This document shows positions 17,010 through 26,686 of a stretch of 63,638 bases of DNA, piece after piece. Location of the stretch: positions 1 through 63,638 of the forward strand of contig JAFRWW010000060.1 in the NCBI GenBank assembly GCA_017441585.1. The letters run 5' to 3'. Source of the DNA: Lachnospiraceae bacterium. Its GTDB lineage: Bacteria > Bacillota > Clostridia > Lachnospirales > Lachnospiraceae. The stretch's first letter is position 1. Every line of letters begins with the position of its first letter. A program made the position numbers and the translations under genes. The notes under the pieces were generated by a model that saw only the letters and a list, made by a program, of their open reading frames with translations, was not told where the DNA came from and searched no databases.

Positions 17010-18323
17010 TTATTTTTTAAGCCTGTCCTTAGGCATCAGGGTTTTCTCTATGAGACCGTGATCCACAATTTTTGAACTGATCCCCATTCGTCCCAGAACA
17101 TCTCCTACTGCACCGATCAATCCTGTATCTTCCGTCTTCATGTTAAAGGTAAACTGCATCACATCCTTGTATGTACTGATGGACACCATACTGATCCTTA
17201 CCAGTCCGTAGGCTCTTACATTTTCAACATATTCATCGATCCCGCCTTCCCAGACGGTGGCACCGGGATAGGTAACACCAAAGGTGAAAGGTCTTACAGC
17301 AGTGACCTTTTTCGAAGGATTCTCATCCTTATTCTCAGATGCCGACGGCCTGGATCTCAAAAGGGCCTTTTTGAGCTTGTCATAATCCTCCACCTGTCTC
17401 ACCTTATCTCCCATCAGTGCCCTTGCATACTCTGCATTCATCGAATCCGTGATATATTTTTTTATCTTCGCTCCCCTGATCGCAATATCCGCCTTCCGGT
17501 CTTCAAAGGTCTGTGGTATGAACACGGAGTCGGAGCAGTTCACAAGAGTTTTGGAATCAAAAAATCTGCGAAGATCCACCGGAAGCATGCCCACGTAAGG
17601 GGCTTCGCCCACATCACAGGATGCGCAAATGGCATCGCAGACCACAAGGTGCAAAAGAGGCGCAAAAGATATGCCCAGTTCCTTTGTCTTTTTCAAAAAT
17701 TCCGATGTGGATAAAACCACTTCATATAAGTGGCTGTTGTTATACGGAAGTTTATCCGGAATGTCGGAAAACTGAAATGTCCCCGGCGGCATAGACAAAG
17801 GGGATGACGCCGTCATATCACCGTATTTCCTGTAAGGGTCATACATATCATCTTCGTCAAGCCCCACAAGGTCCTCAGGTTGAATACGGCATGAGCGCAG
17901 AAAGTTCTCATCCTTTATCTCAATTCCTTTGCCTGTGAGATAGAAATAAAGCATGGTCTTAATATATGCCTTAAGCCCCACATAGTCGGCCATTCCGTGG
18001 AAGAACCGCATCATAAGCCTTCGTTCGGTATACATGACATAAAAAAGATAACCGTTCGTTTCATCGCTTCCGAAACAAAGAGGACAAGAGCCATACTCAC
18101 AAAAGACCACCGGGGCGTCATTTTCTGCGGGAACAATACTGTCATCCTTAAGGACAGGCATAAATCCCAGTTCCGGGTACAGAGATATGGCGTCTGTAGC
18201 CGCCCTTTGCATGGCCTCAACATCTATCTCATCGACAAAAGTAATATCGGTCACGATCTCAAAGACCGCATCTCCCATATTATGCTGATAAAAGTATTCA
18301 TTTGAAGCACCTATTCTGACCAT
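17010..18323 (-). CDS. Condensation/CAT-like acyltransferase
   Basis: A 437-residue soluble protein resembling the chloramphenicol acetyltransferase / NRPS condensation / alcohol acetyltransferase superfamily. FFHGMADYVGL (H109, D113) corresponds to the HHxxxDG active-site motif with the first His replaced, and GMLPVDLRRFFDSKTLVN matches the family's PVNLRxFFPSxTLxN stretch before the latch. It probably moves an acyl group from CoA or a carrier to a hydroxyl or amine. It lies directly after the second GT2-GH3 gene, so the acceptor may be a glycolipid intermediate; this is inference. Start follows GAGGAGAAAAATGAA. Confidence 0.65.
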   Translation of the reverse strand: MVRIGASNEYFYQHNMGDAVFEIVTDITFVDEIDVEAMQRAATDAISLYPELGFMPVLKDDSIVPAENDAPVVFCEYGSCPLCFGSDETNGYLFYVMYTERRLMMRFFHGMADYVGLKAYIKTMLYFYLTGKGIEIKDENFLRSCRIQPEDLVGLDEDDMYDPYRKYGDMTASSPLSMPPGTFQFSDIPDKLPYNNSHLYEVVLSTSEFLKKTKELGISFAPLLHLVVCDAICASCDVGEAPYVGMLPVDLRRFFDSKTLVNCSDSVFIPQTFEDRKADIAIRGAKIKKYITDSMNAEYARALMGDKVRQVEDYDKLKKALLRSRPSASENKDENPSKKVTAVRPFTFGVTYPGATVWEGGIDEYVENVRAYGLVRISMVSISTYKDVMQFTFNMKTEDTGLIGAVGDVLGRMGISSKIVDHGLIEKTLMPKDRLKK

Positions 18324-18366
18324 TTCATTTTTCTCCTCATGATATGATACCGGCGTTGTTCACGCT

Positions 18367-20922
18367 TCATTTTATATATAACTCCCTGAAATGAGGCGGA
18401 TATACCGCATCGGGCAGGATCTTTTTTCTGTACATCTCGGTATCCCTGTACAAAAATCCCCATTCCGGTTCACTAAAGGCAATACGCAGTGTATAGTCTT
18501 CATCCGTGACAGCATCTTTCAATGTCTCCTTGACAAAAGCGATCACCTCATCAACATTAAGAGAACTTATCTTCTCACTGTCGGTGATAGTCTCAGGCTC
18601 TAAGATCAACTGGAATCCGTCCACAAAGTGATTCTTTGAGAAACAGAAATCAGACAGCGACAGGCCGAATTCTTCTTCAACGCTTCTGACAGCCTTATAT
18701 ATATCCTCTTCGCAAAGGCCGTTCATCCTGGAGGCATCAAATAATACAGGACAGCATTTCTCAACAAGTATCTCATTGTCATCTATACTTACAGGCCGTA
18801 CAAAAATATTACTCTTATATCTGTAAAGTCCGTTCTCAGTGGATGCTATGATCCTGTACTTTTCACCTGTCTTTAGTTCAAAAGCAAATAATGTGGTACC
18901 ATCCTGACGCATGAACTCATAAAAACAGGATTTGATATCCAGTACAAAATGCTCTGAATTCAAAACTCCGGTCCCGTAACAGCAGCATTCATCCGCAAGT
19001 ATGCCATGGCTGTGATCCACGCCTTCAATGTATTTTTTGACCTTATCCATGTAGATCGAATAACTTCCGGTGCCGTCCGCTATTACAAGACGAAGCTTCG
19101 GCCATATGCTCTTAAGCGAAAAATCATCCTTTTCAAAAACAGCCAAAAGCTCACAAGCCCTGTCCGGCAAGGGACTCAGTCTGTTATTAATGATCTCTTC
19201 AGACTCTTTCGGAATATCACTGCATCCCGAGATCACACCATTTTTAATATCCTCACAAAGCTCCTTATAATTTTTCAGAAGAAGCCTTATGGAAGAATAC
19301 AATATCCATGCATTGGGGGCAAAGACAGTTTCCAGATCCTTATCAGCCAAAGCAAAGACCAGTCTCGCATACTCATAACTTCCAAGCTGCGCAGGGAACA
19401 TGATCTCCGAAGGAACAACGGAAGAAGTTTTCCTGTCTGAATCCTGCACATGCTTTTCTATAAAAGCCGACTGTATCAGTCCGTACAAAGTATTGGTATA
19501 TTTATTATCCATGGTCCTGGCTGACGCCTTATAAGGCATACTCTCATACATGGGAAAATATCTGCCGGTTCCCAGGAGGTCACCATATGCATCCACATAT
19601 CTTTCCATGACGGCGTCAGTCATGGGAAGACGTCTGGGAATACCGATATTTCCATGGGAAAGAGCATACCTGGTGATGGGCTTGTCCGTAAATATATCAC
19701 TTTCTCCCAGATGAATGGTGAGATTTACCATGGGCTGATAATCATCATATGTGGTGATGGGAAGCTTATCCCTGTAATCTTCAAATGTAAAGATTGAAGG
19801 GAAATCAAACCTTTTACCATAATCGGTCACATATCCCATTTTTAATATATGGCTTAAAACCATTCCCTGGTATCCGCCTATTCCGGAAGCCACATATGTG
19901 TCGGCATCCAGAATGAGATGCTTGTTGCCTGTGGACTCTCCCAGAATGAATTTTCTGGGATAAGTGTTCATACGTTCGCATCTGCCGTCAGGATAAACCT
20001 TTGAAGGCCTGATGGGCTTAAGAGCACGAACATAGGGCTCCAGGATCTGTTTAACCTTTGCCCTGGTCTCATCTTTAAGATCCTTGCCGGTACACAGCAA
20101 AATAGCTTCATACGTCGTCAGCATACCTATGGAATCATTCATATATATGCCATATTTCTCACCCTTATCAAAGATTTTTTTAAAGCCCTCGGCATAAGCT
20201 ATGACCACATCATCATTTACCTTGGTAGTCTGCACCAGCGACTTGGAATTTATCTCATATACATACCCGATAAGCTGCGGGGCAAGACATATCTTATTTG
20301 CAAGCCCGTACGCCTTGATCGAAAAATCAAAATCCTCGGCGAATCTTATATCATCGGAAAAACGGATATCATTATCGATAAGGAATTTCCTGCGATAGAT
20401 CTTGGAAGTACACATTCCCCACTGTCCCACAAAGAGTTTGTCACCTTCCCAGGTGTTCCTGTCCACAACTATGATCTCCTTAGTCTGATCCCAAAGAACC
20501 AGCTCGTTTAATATGATGCCGCTCTCCTGCTCCAGCTCCACCATCCTGCGGAAATGACATATGTCGGCGCCGGTCTGTCTTAAATAACTCAATGCGAGAG
20601 CTACACACTTCGGAGTATACATATCGTCCGCATCAAGAAAACCGATATATTCGCTCGATGCTATATCCATTCCCCGGTTTCTGGGACTGGAAGGAGAATA
20701 CACATCGTTTTTGAGCACCTCAATGACCACATTCTCATATTTGCCGAGCAGCTTTTTTACTTCATCATCCAGAGCGGGATCATTGTTATGAAGTACCACG
20801 ATCATTTCTATATGGTCAAAGCCACAGCTTTGTGTTATAACGGAATCAAAGCAGTTTTTAAGCAGTTTCATATCCGTGTTGTGAACCGGGATCACTACAG
20901 AAAAATCATATTTTTTGCTCAT
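18367..20922 (-). CDS. GT2 glycosyltransferase fused to a GH3-family adenylating domain (copy A)
   Basis: An 851-residue two-domain protein. Residues 5-230 are a GT-A fold family 2 glycosyltransferase (FSVVIPVHNT, metal-binding DADD at 97-100, AEDFDF acceptor loop). Residues about 325-851 match the plant GH3 acyl-acid amido synthetase family: PITTYDDYQPMV, then LSHGNIGIPRRLPMT (421-435) at the place of the SSGTTxGxxKxxP ATP loop, IWPKLRLVIADG (606), LADECCCYG (642-650) for YASSE, and EKYRIIASTENGLYRYKSN for the EYELVxTxxxGLYRYRxGD motif. GH3 enzymes adenylate a carboxylate and conjugate it to an amine. A fusion to GT2 suggests amide or ester decoration of a nascent glycan. Start follows GAGGAGC. 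Confidence 0.75.
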   Translation of the reverse strand: MSKKYDFSVVIPVHNTDMKLLKNCFDSVITQSCGFDHIEMIVVLHNNDPALDDEVKKLLGKYENVVIEVLKNDVYSPSSPRNRGMDIASSEYIGFLDADDMYTPKCVALALSYLRQTGADICHFRRMVELEQESGIILNELVLWDQTKEIIVVDRNTWEGDKLFVGQWGMCTSKIYRRKFLIDNDIRFSDDIRFAEDFDFSIKAYGLANKICLAPQLIGYVYEINSKSLVQTTKVNDDVVIAYAEGFKKIFDKGEKYGIYMNDSIGMLTTYEAILLCTGKDLKDETRAKVKQILEPYVRALKPIRPSKVYPDGRCERMNTYPRKFILGESTGNKHLILDADTYVASGIGGYQGMVLSHILKMGYVTDYGKRFDFPSIFTFEDYRDKLPITTYDDYQPMVNLTIHLGESDIFTDKPITRYALSHGNIGIPRRLPMTDAVMERYVDAYGDLLGTGRYFPMYESMPYKASARTMDNKYTNTLYGLIQSAFIEKHVQDSDRKTSSVVPSEIMFPAQLGSYEYARLVFALADKDLETVFAPNAWILYSSIRLLLKNYKELCEDIKNGVISGCSDIPKESEEIINNRLSPLPDRACELLAVFEKDDFSLKSIWPKLRLVIADGTGSYSIYMDKVKKYIEGVDHSHGILADECCCYGTGVLNSEHFVLDIKSCFYEFMRQDGTTLFAFELKTGEKYRIIASTENGLYRYKSNIFVRPVSIDDNEILVEKCCPVLFDASRMNGLCEEDIYKAVRSVEEEFGLSLSDFCFSKNHFVDGFQLILEPETITDSEKISSLNVDEVIAFVKETLKDAVTDEDYTLRIAFSEPEWGFLYRDTEMYRKKILPDAVYPPHFRELYIK

Positions 20923-20966
20923 ATTTCAAGCTCCTCTTTTGTACTTGCGAACTTAGTATCCACTGA

Positions 20967-21926
20967 TCAGAATCCAAAAAACGCGCGTCTGTTGCCCTCA
21001 TAATCGGTCAGTTTCCTTTTAAAAAATTCAGTCAGCACCTCACGGCATCCGAAATCAAAAGCCTCGGGGAAATCATCATTGTTGATGATATTCAGATAAT
21101 CAACAGCCTTTTTCTCATCCTTTGTATTAAGCACATAATGCGCCATCTCAAACTTATAGATATTGGTAATGGCCATCCTTGCAAGATCAATCTTTTCGGG
21201 ATGGTGTTTTTTGATAAAATCCATAAAACAGTCCGTGCAGTTATGAATGCTCTCCAATGTCTTATCAAGCTTATCCATCGTTAATGTATCCGTTTCTCTG
21301 GACATGCCGCCGGTCATGGTATAGTGATAATACGCCTTTTTCATATTGGAATAGGTATTGCAGGTATTCAGCAAAACACCTGACATAAGAGTATCCTCAG
21401 AAGAATTGACATAAGGAGGATCTATAAGCTCCACCGCCTTTTTTATGACAGGAAGGGCAAAGCAGGCACTCATTATCGCCGTCGGGAACTTAAACCGTGC
21501 AAGTGCCTCAAAAGGTTCCATATCGTCGGGAGGAAGGATCTCATATTTAGAGGGTTCAAGTATAAAACCGTACCTCACCACCTCCGTGTCATTTTCCTTA
21601 AGGTGCTCATTAAGATCGTACAAAAGGTCCGAAGCGAGCACATCATCACTGTCAAGAAAGATCACCCGCTCCCCCACTGCATTTTTCATACCCGTAAAGC
21701 GCGCCCGCAAAAGAGAACGATTGGTCTCATGGGTGAAGATCTTGAACCTGTCGTCACCTTTTGCAAACTTCTTAAGCATCTCATCTGAACCGTCCGTGGA
21801 ACCGTCATCCACAAGGATCACCTCAAAATCCCGGAATGTCTGTGCTTTCACAGACTCGATGCACGCATCCATCTTTCCCACCTGATTGAAAACCGGTATC
21901 AGTATGCTGAATCTCGGATTACTCAT
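20967..21926 (-). CDS. Family 2 glycosyltransferase
   Basis: A 319-residue GT-A enzyme: FSILIPVFNQ, VDDGSTDGS nucleotide-binding loop, DSDD metal site near residue 92, and a helical C-terminal half of about 120 residues without membrane segments. It is a close paralogue of the next gene (shared NQVGKMD-CIESV). Probably cytoplasmic or membrane-peripheral; donor and acceptor are unknown. Start follows AAAGGAG. Spacing of 30-44 bases to both neighbours supports co-transcription. Confidence 0.9.
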   Translation of the reverse strand: MSNPRFSILIPVFNQVGKMDACIESVKAQTFRDFEVILVDDGSTDGSDEMLKKFAKGDDRFKIFTHETNRSLLRARFTGMKNAVGERVIFLDSDDVLASDLLYDLNEHLKENDTEVVRYGFILEPSKYEILPPDDMEPFEALARFKFPTAIMSACFALPVIKKAVELIDPPYVNSSEDTLMSGVLLNTCNTYSNMKKAYYHYTMTGGMSRETDTLTMDKLDKTLESIHNCTDCFMDFIKKHHPEKIDLARMAITNIYKFEMAHYVLNTKDEKKAVDYLNIINNDDFPEAFDFGCREVLTEFFKRKLTDYEGNRRAFFGF

Positions 21927-21956
21927 AAACAGACTCCTTTCTGATAATAATCTGGC

Positions 21957-22895
21957 TTAGGATATCTTAAGATAACCCTCATCATAGAGAACTTTTTTCT
22001 TTAACGTCACATTACACAGATGATCGAACAGTTCTTCAAGGCCCATATTTTTTACCTCTATCATATATTCGATCATATTCCTGTAGTCCTTGTCATTGGC
22101 TATGAACTGGAAAAATACGCTGATCCACATGTTCATTCTGGCTTTTATAACCTCTTCATTCCTCTGTGGAGCAAATTTTCCGACAAAATCTATGAAATGC
22201 TCCGAAGAAACCGTCACATCCTTCATGGACTTACGGAATTTAGGCAGGTTCACCTTGTTTTCGGTCTCACTGGCGCTCATTCCCGTCTCGGTCTCATAAT
22301 GGTACAGCACGTCATCCATGGAATCCACTTTCTCACCAAAGGTAAAGAACACATGTGAAAAGAATGAATCCTCACCCATATTGCAGTAAAACGGTGATAT
22401 GTTCTCCACAGCCTTATCTATAACGCGCTTTCTGTAAGCGTTACGCCAGATGGCCGGAGCCAGTTTCCCGTCATAGATGGACTGCAGCACATCCTCAGTC
22501 TCTATGGGCAGTATCTCCCGGCCTTCGGGTTCAAAGACAAAACCAAACCGGACGATATCCGCATCTGTTTTTTCAAACTTATCATGAAGTTTTGAAAGCG
22601 CATCCGTCGAAAGATAATCATCACTGTCGAGAAAGACTATGACCTGACCCGAAGCTTGCTGCATCCCTGTATATCTGGCCTTAATGAGGGATCCGTTTTC
22701 ATCATAATGATAAGCATGAAATCTCCCATCCTTTTTCTCAAAATCCTTGAGCATATCATATGTTGCATCCGTAGATCCGTCATCTACCATGATCACCTCA
22801 TAGTCCACGAAGGACTGGCCAAGGACCGATTCAATGCACTTGTCCATCTTTCCCACCTGATTGTATGCAGGTATCAAAATACTGAAATAACTCAC
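21957..22895 (-). CDS. Family 2 glycosyltransferase (GTG start)
   Basis: A 312-residue paralogue of the preceding GT2, with FSILIPAYNQ, VDDGSTDAT and FLDSDDYLS. The start is a GTG preceded by AAAAAGGAGGG at ideal distance; no ATG nearby fits. The two tandem paralogues probably add successive sugars to the same acceptor (inference). Confidence 0.9.
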   Translation of the reverse strand: MSYFSILIPAYNQVGKMDKCIESVLGQSFVDYEVIMVDDGSTDATYDMLKDFEKKDGRFHAYHYDENGSLIKARYTGMQQASGQVIVFLDSDDYLSTDALSKLHDKFEKTDADIVRFGFVFEPEGREILPIETEDVLQSIYDGKLAPAIWRNAYRKRVIDKAVENISPFYCNMGEDSFFSHVFFTFGEKVDSMDDVLYHYETETGMSASETENKVNLPKFRKSMKDVTVSSEHFIDFVGKFAPQRNEEVIKARMNMWISVFFQFIANDKDYRNMIEYMIEVKNMGLEELFDHLCNVTLKKKVLYDEGYLKIS

Positions 22896-22943
22896 TTTTC
22901 CCTCCTTTTTATCAACTGTTTGTCTTATGTGAAATCCTTCCCG

Positions 22944-25505
22944 TTAAAACAGCCTGACAGGATGTATCTGGCTATAGGATATCCCCATCTTATAAGAGAG
23001 CATCTCGGAACGCAGCTGAGACGTCTCAGGTTCGTCAAAAGAAACATTTACCTGAAACGGGTACTCTTCCTTTGGCAGATCCTTCTGACCGGTCAGGCTT
23101 CTTAATATGATCTCTTCACATTTTTCCGGAACAGACTCTTCTATGTGTGAATCCGCATGCAGTTCAATACAAAGTTCTATATAACCATTATCCTCATCAG
23201 GATGATAAGAATAATCATCTATGTCAAGACCCATCTCACGGCGCAGCTCACATACCGCGTCATATATATCCCGCTCCGTATAATAATGTTCTTTATAAAA
23301 GAAACTGCTCTTTATATCATACTGATAAGATATGACCGGGACTTTGTCTTCCACAGTTTCCACTCTTATCACATGATCCAGCTCATAGCGGTACAACCCC
23401 GTGGAAGTGGTGATGACAAGCCTGTAATCACAGCCTGTCTGTACCTCATTTATCGTAAGCACACTGTCGGCTTGTCTTCCGTTTTCAAAGGGAATGAACT
23501 CATAATATGCGGAAGACAGATCCATCTTAAACAGACCCTCTGCATATCTTGCGGCAATAAAAGCTTCCGGCCCGAATATACCGGGTTCAGTGTTTTTAAG
23601 ATCCCCTATATATCTCTTAAGATTGTCGGAATATATCCGGTATACACCATATCCTTTTGCGGCTACGCCTTTAAGAGCCGGCCATATTTTTTGAGCTATC
23701 GGTTCATCAAACCCCCGGGCAAATATCTCCCTTAGTTCACGGGCTCTTTCCTTATCAGGCTGAATATAGTCCAGGATTTTTTTCAAGGATTCTTTTTCAA
23801 GTCCCATCAGTTTTATGCCCCTGATGGTTCCATATTCTATGTCATCGCACAAGGCGGTGTGATACTTTTCCAGCAGGCAGAAGGAATCATAAACATTCCG
23901 TGTGTTTGCTGATATTATCAGCGTATGGCTTTTATTCTTAAGCGCGAAGAACATCTGGGTGTAAAGCAACAGATCCCTGTTTCCGAAATTTTCCAGATTT
24001 CTTACAAGAATATCGGAATTGAGAGTCTCCGACTGTCTGCTGACCACGATATGGGCGATCACGATACCGAAAGCCGACACCTCCCTGGTCTCATCATTAT
24101 TGACTATTCCCTGATTATAAAGATCTGAAAATATCAGCAGTTTTTCATTTTTTAACAGGGCATCAAAGGCCTCGGCAAAGGGACGTGTATGAGCCATGGT
24201 ACATGGAAATCTGCGCAGTTTACCTGTCGGATCAGCCTCAGAGACATATGCGATGGTCCGCTGGTTTGATATGACATTTTCCTCGCCTATCTCAGTAGTA
24301 AGCCTGATGACGGTTTCATAATCTTCATATGTCGTCAGAGGAAGCCTCTTTTTAAATTCGCTGAGAGTGAATATCCCGGAAAAATCATAATACTGTCCCA
24401 CATCCGTGGAGGAATTGTCAACCAGGATCTTCCTGAGCAGAATCTTTGAGGCATCCTCATCCTCATAATAAAAATCTCTTGAATACAGGATATCAGCCTC
24501 ATCTATCTCGCTCAGGCTCCCCTTATCCACGATAACTCTCCGGGGAAGTTCATACGCCTCTCTGGCCGCAACTTCAGGATATATCTTATTGGCTTTCATC
24601 CTGGTAGTATTCTCGATAAAAGGACCGAGCATTTCCCTGATCTCATCTCTTACGTCCTCAGTCATGTCGGGACAATTAAGGATATATTTTGACAGCAGGG
24701 AACACAGCCTTGAGATCGTGGGATTCATATATATGCCGCATTGCAGCCCCCTGTCAAAAATTTTTTTAAAGCCCCGCGCATAATCAAGTATCACATCGGC
24801 TGTCTTTGCCTCGCTCTGAACCAGGGAGGTTCCGTTTATATAATAATGATAACCTATCAGTCTGGGCAGATAGAGTATTTTTTCCGCCCTGTGATATGCC
24901 TCTATATTGAACAGAAAATCCTCACCAAAAGGTACGCCCTGCTCAAAACGGATATTAAACCTGTCAATAAAATCTTTCCTGTATATCCTGGACGTCACCA
25001 TGCCCCAGACGCCCACAAACATTTTATCTGCCTCCCAGTGATCCCTGTCTATCACTATCTCATCCAGAAACTGGTTCCAAAGCACTACTTCTGTCACCCT
25101 GCTGAGTTTCTCGGATTCCAGGGAATATCTTCTTCTGAACACGGAAATATCCGAATGATTTCTTTCAGCTGATTCCAAAGCCTCTTTAAAGCAGTTCTTT
25201 TCGTAAGTATCATCCGAATCGAGGAAAGCAACATATTCGGTATCAGCCATATCGATCCCCAGATTCCTGGGTGAGGAAGGACCTTTATTACCGTCCTCCA
25301 GCTGCTTTATCAATACATTTTTATGATCACCGAAAAGAGAACATACCTTTTCATAATATTCCTGTCCGGAATTATGAACCACTACCACCCACTTTATCAG
25401 ATCAAAACCAAGAGTCTGATCCTTAAGTGAATCAAACGCTTTGATAAGCAACTGAAGATCCGTCTTATATACAGGAGTCACAACCGTGATCATCGATGTC
25501 TGCAT
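22944..25505 (-). CDS. GT2 glycosyltransferase fused to a GH3-like domain (copy B, degenerate ATP loop)
   Basis: An 853-residue paralogue of copy A with the same architecture. The GT2 part has VVTPVYKTD, DSDD (96-99) and GEDFLF. The GH3-like part starts near residue 320: PLTTYEDYETV, KIWPALKGVAAKG, SSAYYEFIPF and GCDYRLVITTSTGLYRYELDHVIRV are clear. The ATP loop reads VSEADPTGKLRRFPCT (421-436), so the SSG residues are lost, and the YASSE position is GPEAF. It may be a catalytically changed or structural partner of copy A. Start is the ATG 11 bases after AAAGG, a moderate site. Confidence 0.72.
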   Translation of the reverse strand: MQTSMITVVTPVYKTDLQLLIKAFDSLKDQTLGFDLIKWVVVVHNSGQEYYEKVCSLFGDHKNVLIKQLEDGNKGPSSPRNLGIDMADTEYVAFLDSDDTYEKNCFKEALESAERNHSDISVFRRRYSLESEKLSRVTEVVLWNQFLDEIVIDRDHWEADKMFVGVWGMVTSRIYRKDFIDRFNIRFEQGVPFGEDFLFNIEAYHRAEKILYLPRLIGYHYYINGTSLVQSEAKTADVILDYARGFKKIFDRGLQCGIYMNPTISRLCSLLSKYILNCPDMTEDVRDEIREMLGPFIENTTRMKANKIYPEVAAREAYELPRRVIVDKGSLSEIDEADILYSRDFYYEDEDASKILLRKILVDNSSTDVGQYYDFSGIFTLSEFKKRLPLTTYEDYETVIRLTTEIGEENVISNQRTIAYVSEADPTGKLRRFPCTMAHTRPFAEAFDALLKNEKLLIFSDLYNQGIVNNDETREVSAFGIVIAHIVVSRQSETLNSDILVRNLENFGNRDLLLYTQMFFALKNKSHTLIISANTRNVYDSFCLLEKYHTALCDDIEYGTIRGIKLMGLEKESLKKILDYIQPDKERARELREIFARGFDEPIAQKIWPALKGVAAKGYGVYRIYSDNLKRYIGDLKNTEPGIFGPEAFIAARYAEGLFKMDLSSAYYEFIPFENGRQADSVLTINEVQTGCDYRLVITTSTGLYRYELDHVIRVETVEDKVPVISYQYDIKSSFFYKEHYYTERDIYDAVCELRREMGLDIDDYSYHPDEDNGYIELCIELHADSHIEESVPEKCEEIILRSLTGQKDLPKEEYPFQVNVSFDEPETSQLRSEMLSYKMGISYSQIHPVRLF

Positions 25506-25537
25506 ATCATTACTGCCTTTCTATAATATATCTCTTA

Positions 25538-26521
25538 TCAATACACAAAATCCCGGCCATATTTGTATTTATAAAACTGAAGGAACAGATCCTTCCTCGC
25601 CGACAGAAAATCAATATATTCCATAACCGCAAGATTACGTCCGTCTTTCATCACCAGCTCATCCAATTGCATCAGAAGATTCATATACTCTTTATCATGT
25701 TTTGACATAAATGACAGCATGGGAAGAAGAAAGATCTGATCGGCCCGCTCAAGAGTCTTGTCATAAAGGACCGTAAGTCCGTGTTCTCTTGCGAACTCAA
25801 GATTCATAATGGTACCCTTCAAAAAACAAACGCCGTGCGAAACGTTAAAATTATGCTGCTTATAGTCGAATCTGTGGCCGTAATACTCTATGTTCACTAC
25901 CCTGATACAATTGGCAAAATACAGAGCCCTTACCAGAAATACAGGATCCTCGTATACTCTTATCTCAGGAAAAGTTATATTATTTTTCTCAAGATATTCT
26001 CTCTTATAAATGAATCCCTGAAAATAAAAATCATCCTGAATCTGCGAGTAATCCAGATCCTTTGCGCAGACAGCTTCTATGGAAGAAGTATCCGCTTTGT
26101 CAAACAGCTCCCTGAATCTGGGATAATCCTTTATTTCCTTATCGGAAAAATCGTTCACAAAGCCACCGCAGACGTCACAGTTTCCTTCCGAAGCCTTTTG
26201 ATAGAGTATCTCAAGGGCGTCCTTTCTGCAGATCCTGTCATCGGCGTCCATGAAAGCCAGATACTCACCCGTTGCATGAGTCATGGCCGTTGCCCTGGCC
26301 ATACCTGCACCGGAATTGACCTCCATTGAAAAATACCTGACATTCGGATACTTTTCACAATACTCTTTTATTATAGCTGCGGTATCGTCGGTGCCGCAGT
26401 CATCCATACAGATTATTTCCGTCTCCTTAAGCGTCTGTCCGAGAATACTCTCTATGGCTTCGCCAATATATGCCTGCATATTGTAAACCGGCATTACAAC
26501 AGAAACCTTTATATCATTCAT
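25538..26521 (-). CDS. Family 2 glycosyltransferase, first gene of the operon
   Basis: A 327-residue GT2: VSVVMPVYNMQAYIGEAIESIL, MDDCGTDD and FMDADDRI, as in capsule and teichoic-acid type transferases. The start MNDIKVSVV follows AAAGGATATATGTT; the longer frame upstream covers the promoter and is rejected. It heads a nine-gene transcription unit that ends with two ABC half-transporters at 11863. Confidence 0.9.
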   Translation of the reverse strand: MNDIKVSVVMPVYNMQAYIGEAIESILGQTLKETEIICMDDCGTDDTAAIIKEYCEKYPNVRYFSMEVNSGAGMARATAMTHATGEYLAFMDADDRICRKDALEILYQKASEGNCDVCGGFVNDFSDKEIKDYPRFRELFDKADTSSIEAVCAKDLDYSQIQDDFYFQGFIYKREYLEKNNITFPEIRVYEDPVFLVRALYFANCIRVVNIEYYGHRFDYKQHNFNVSHGVCFLKGTIMNLEFAREHGLTVLYDKTLERADQIFLLPMLSFMSKHDKEYMNLLMQLDELVMKDGRNLAVMEYIDFLSARKDLFLQFYKYKYGRDFVY

Positions 26522-26563
26522 AACATATATCCTTTCTTGGAAAAATACCCGCCAACGCCCAGA

Positions 26564-26592
26564 ATTATACCAAAAATAACGGTCTTTGTAAA
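26564..26592 (-). promoter_or_regulatory. Promoter of the glycosyltransferase-GH3-ABC operon
   Basis: TTTACA (26587-26592), 17 bases, TATAAT (26564-26569) on the minus strand. This is the only good promoter I see before the nine-gene operon; the leader is about 35 bases. Confidence 0.8.
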
Positions 26593-26600
26593 TTGCGGCG

Positions 26601-26650
26601 TAAATAAAAAGACGGATTCCTTGCCTCATGTATGAAACAAAAAATCCGTC
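26601..26650 (-). terminator. Intrinsic terminator of xerD
   Basis: Minus-strand GACGGATT pairs with AATCCGTC over a loop of about 24 bases and is followed by TTTTTATTTA. It insulates xerD from the operon downstream. Confidence 0.75.
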
Positions 26651-26686
26651 AGCATTAGAATCATCTTCTTATTAAATCAGTTATTA

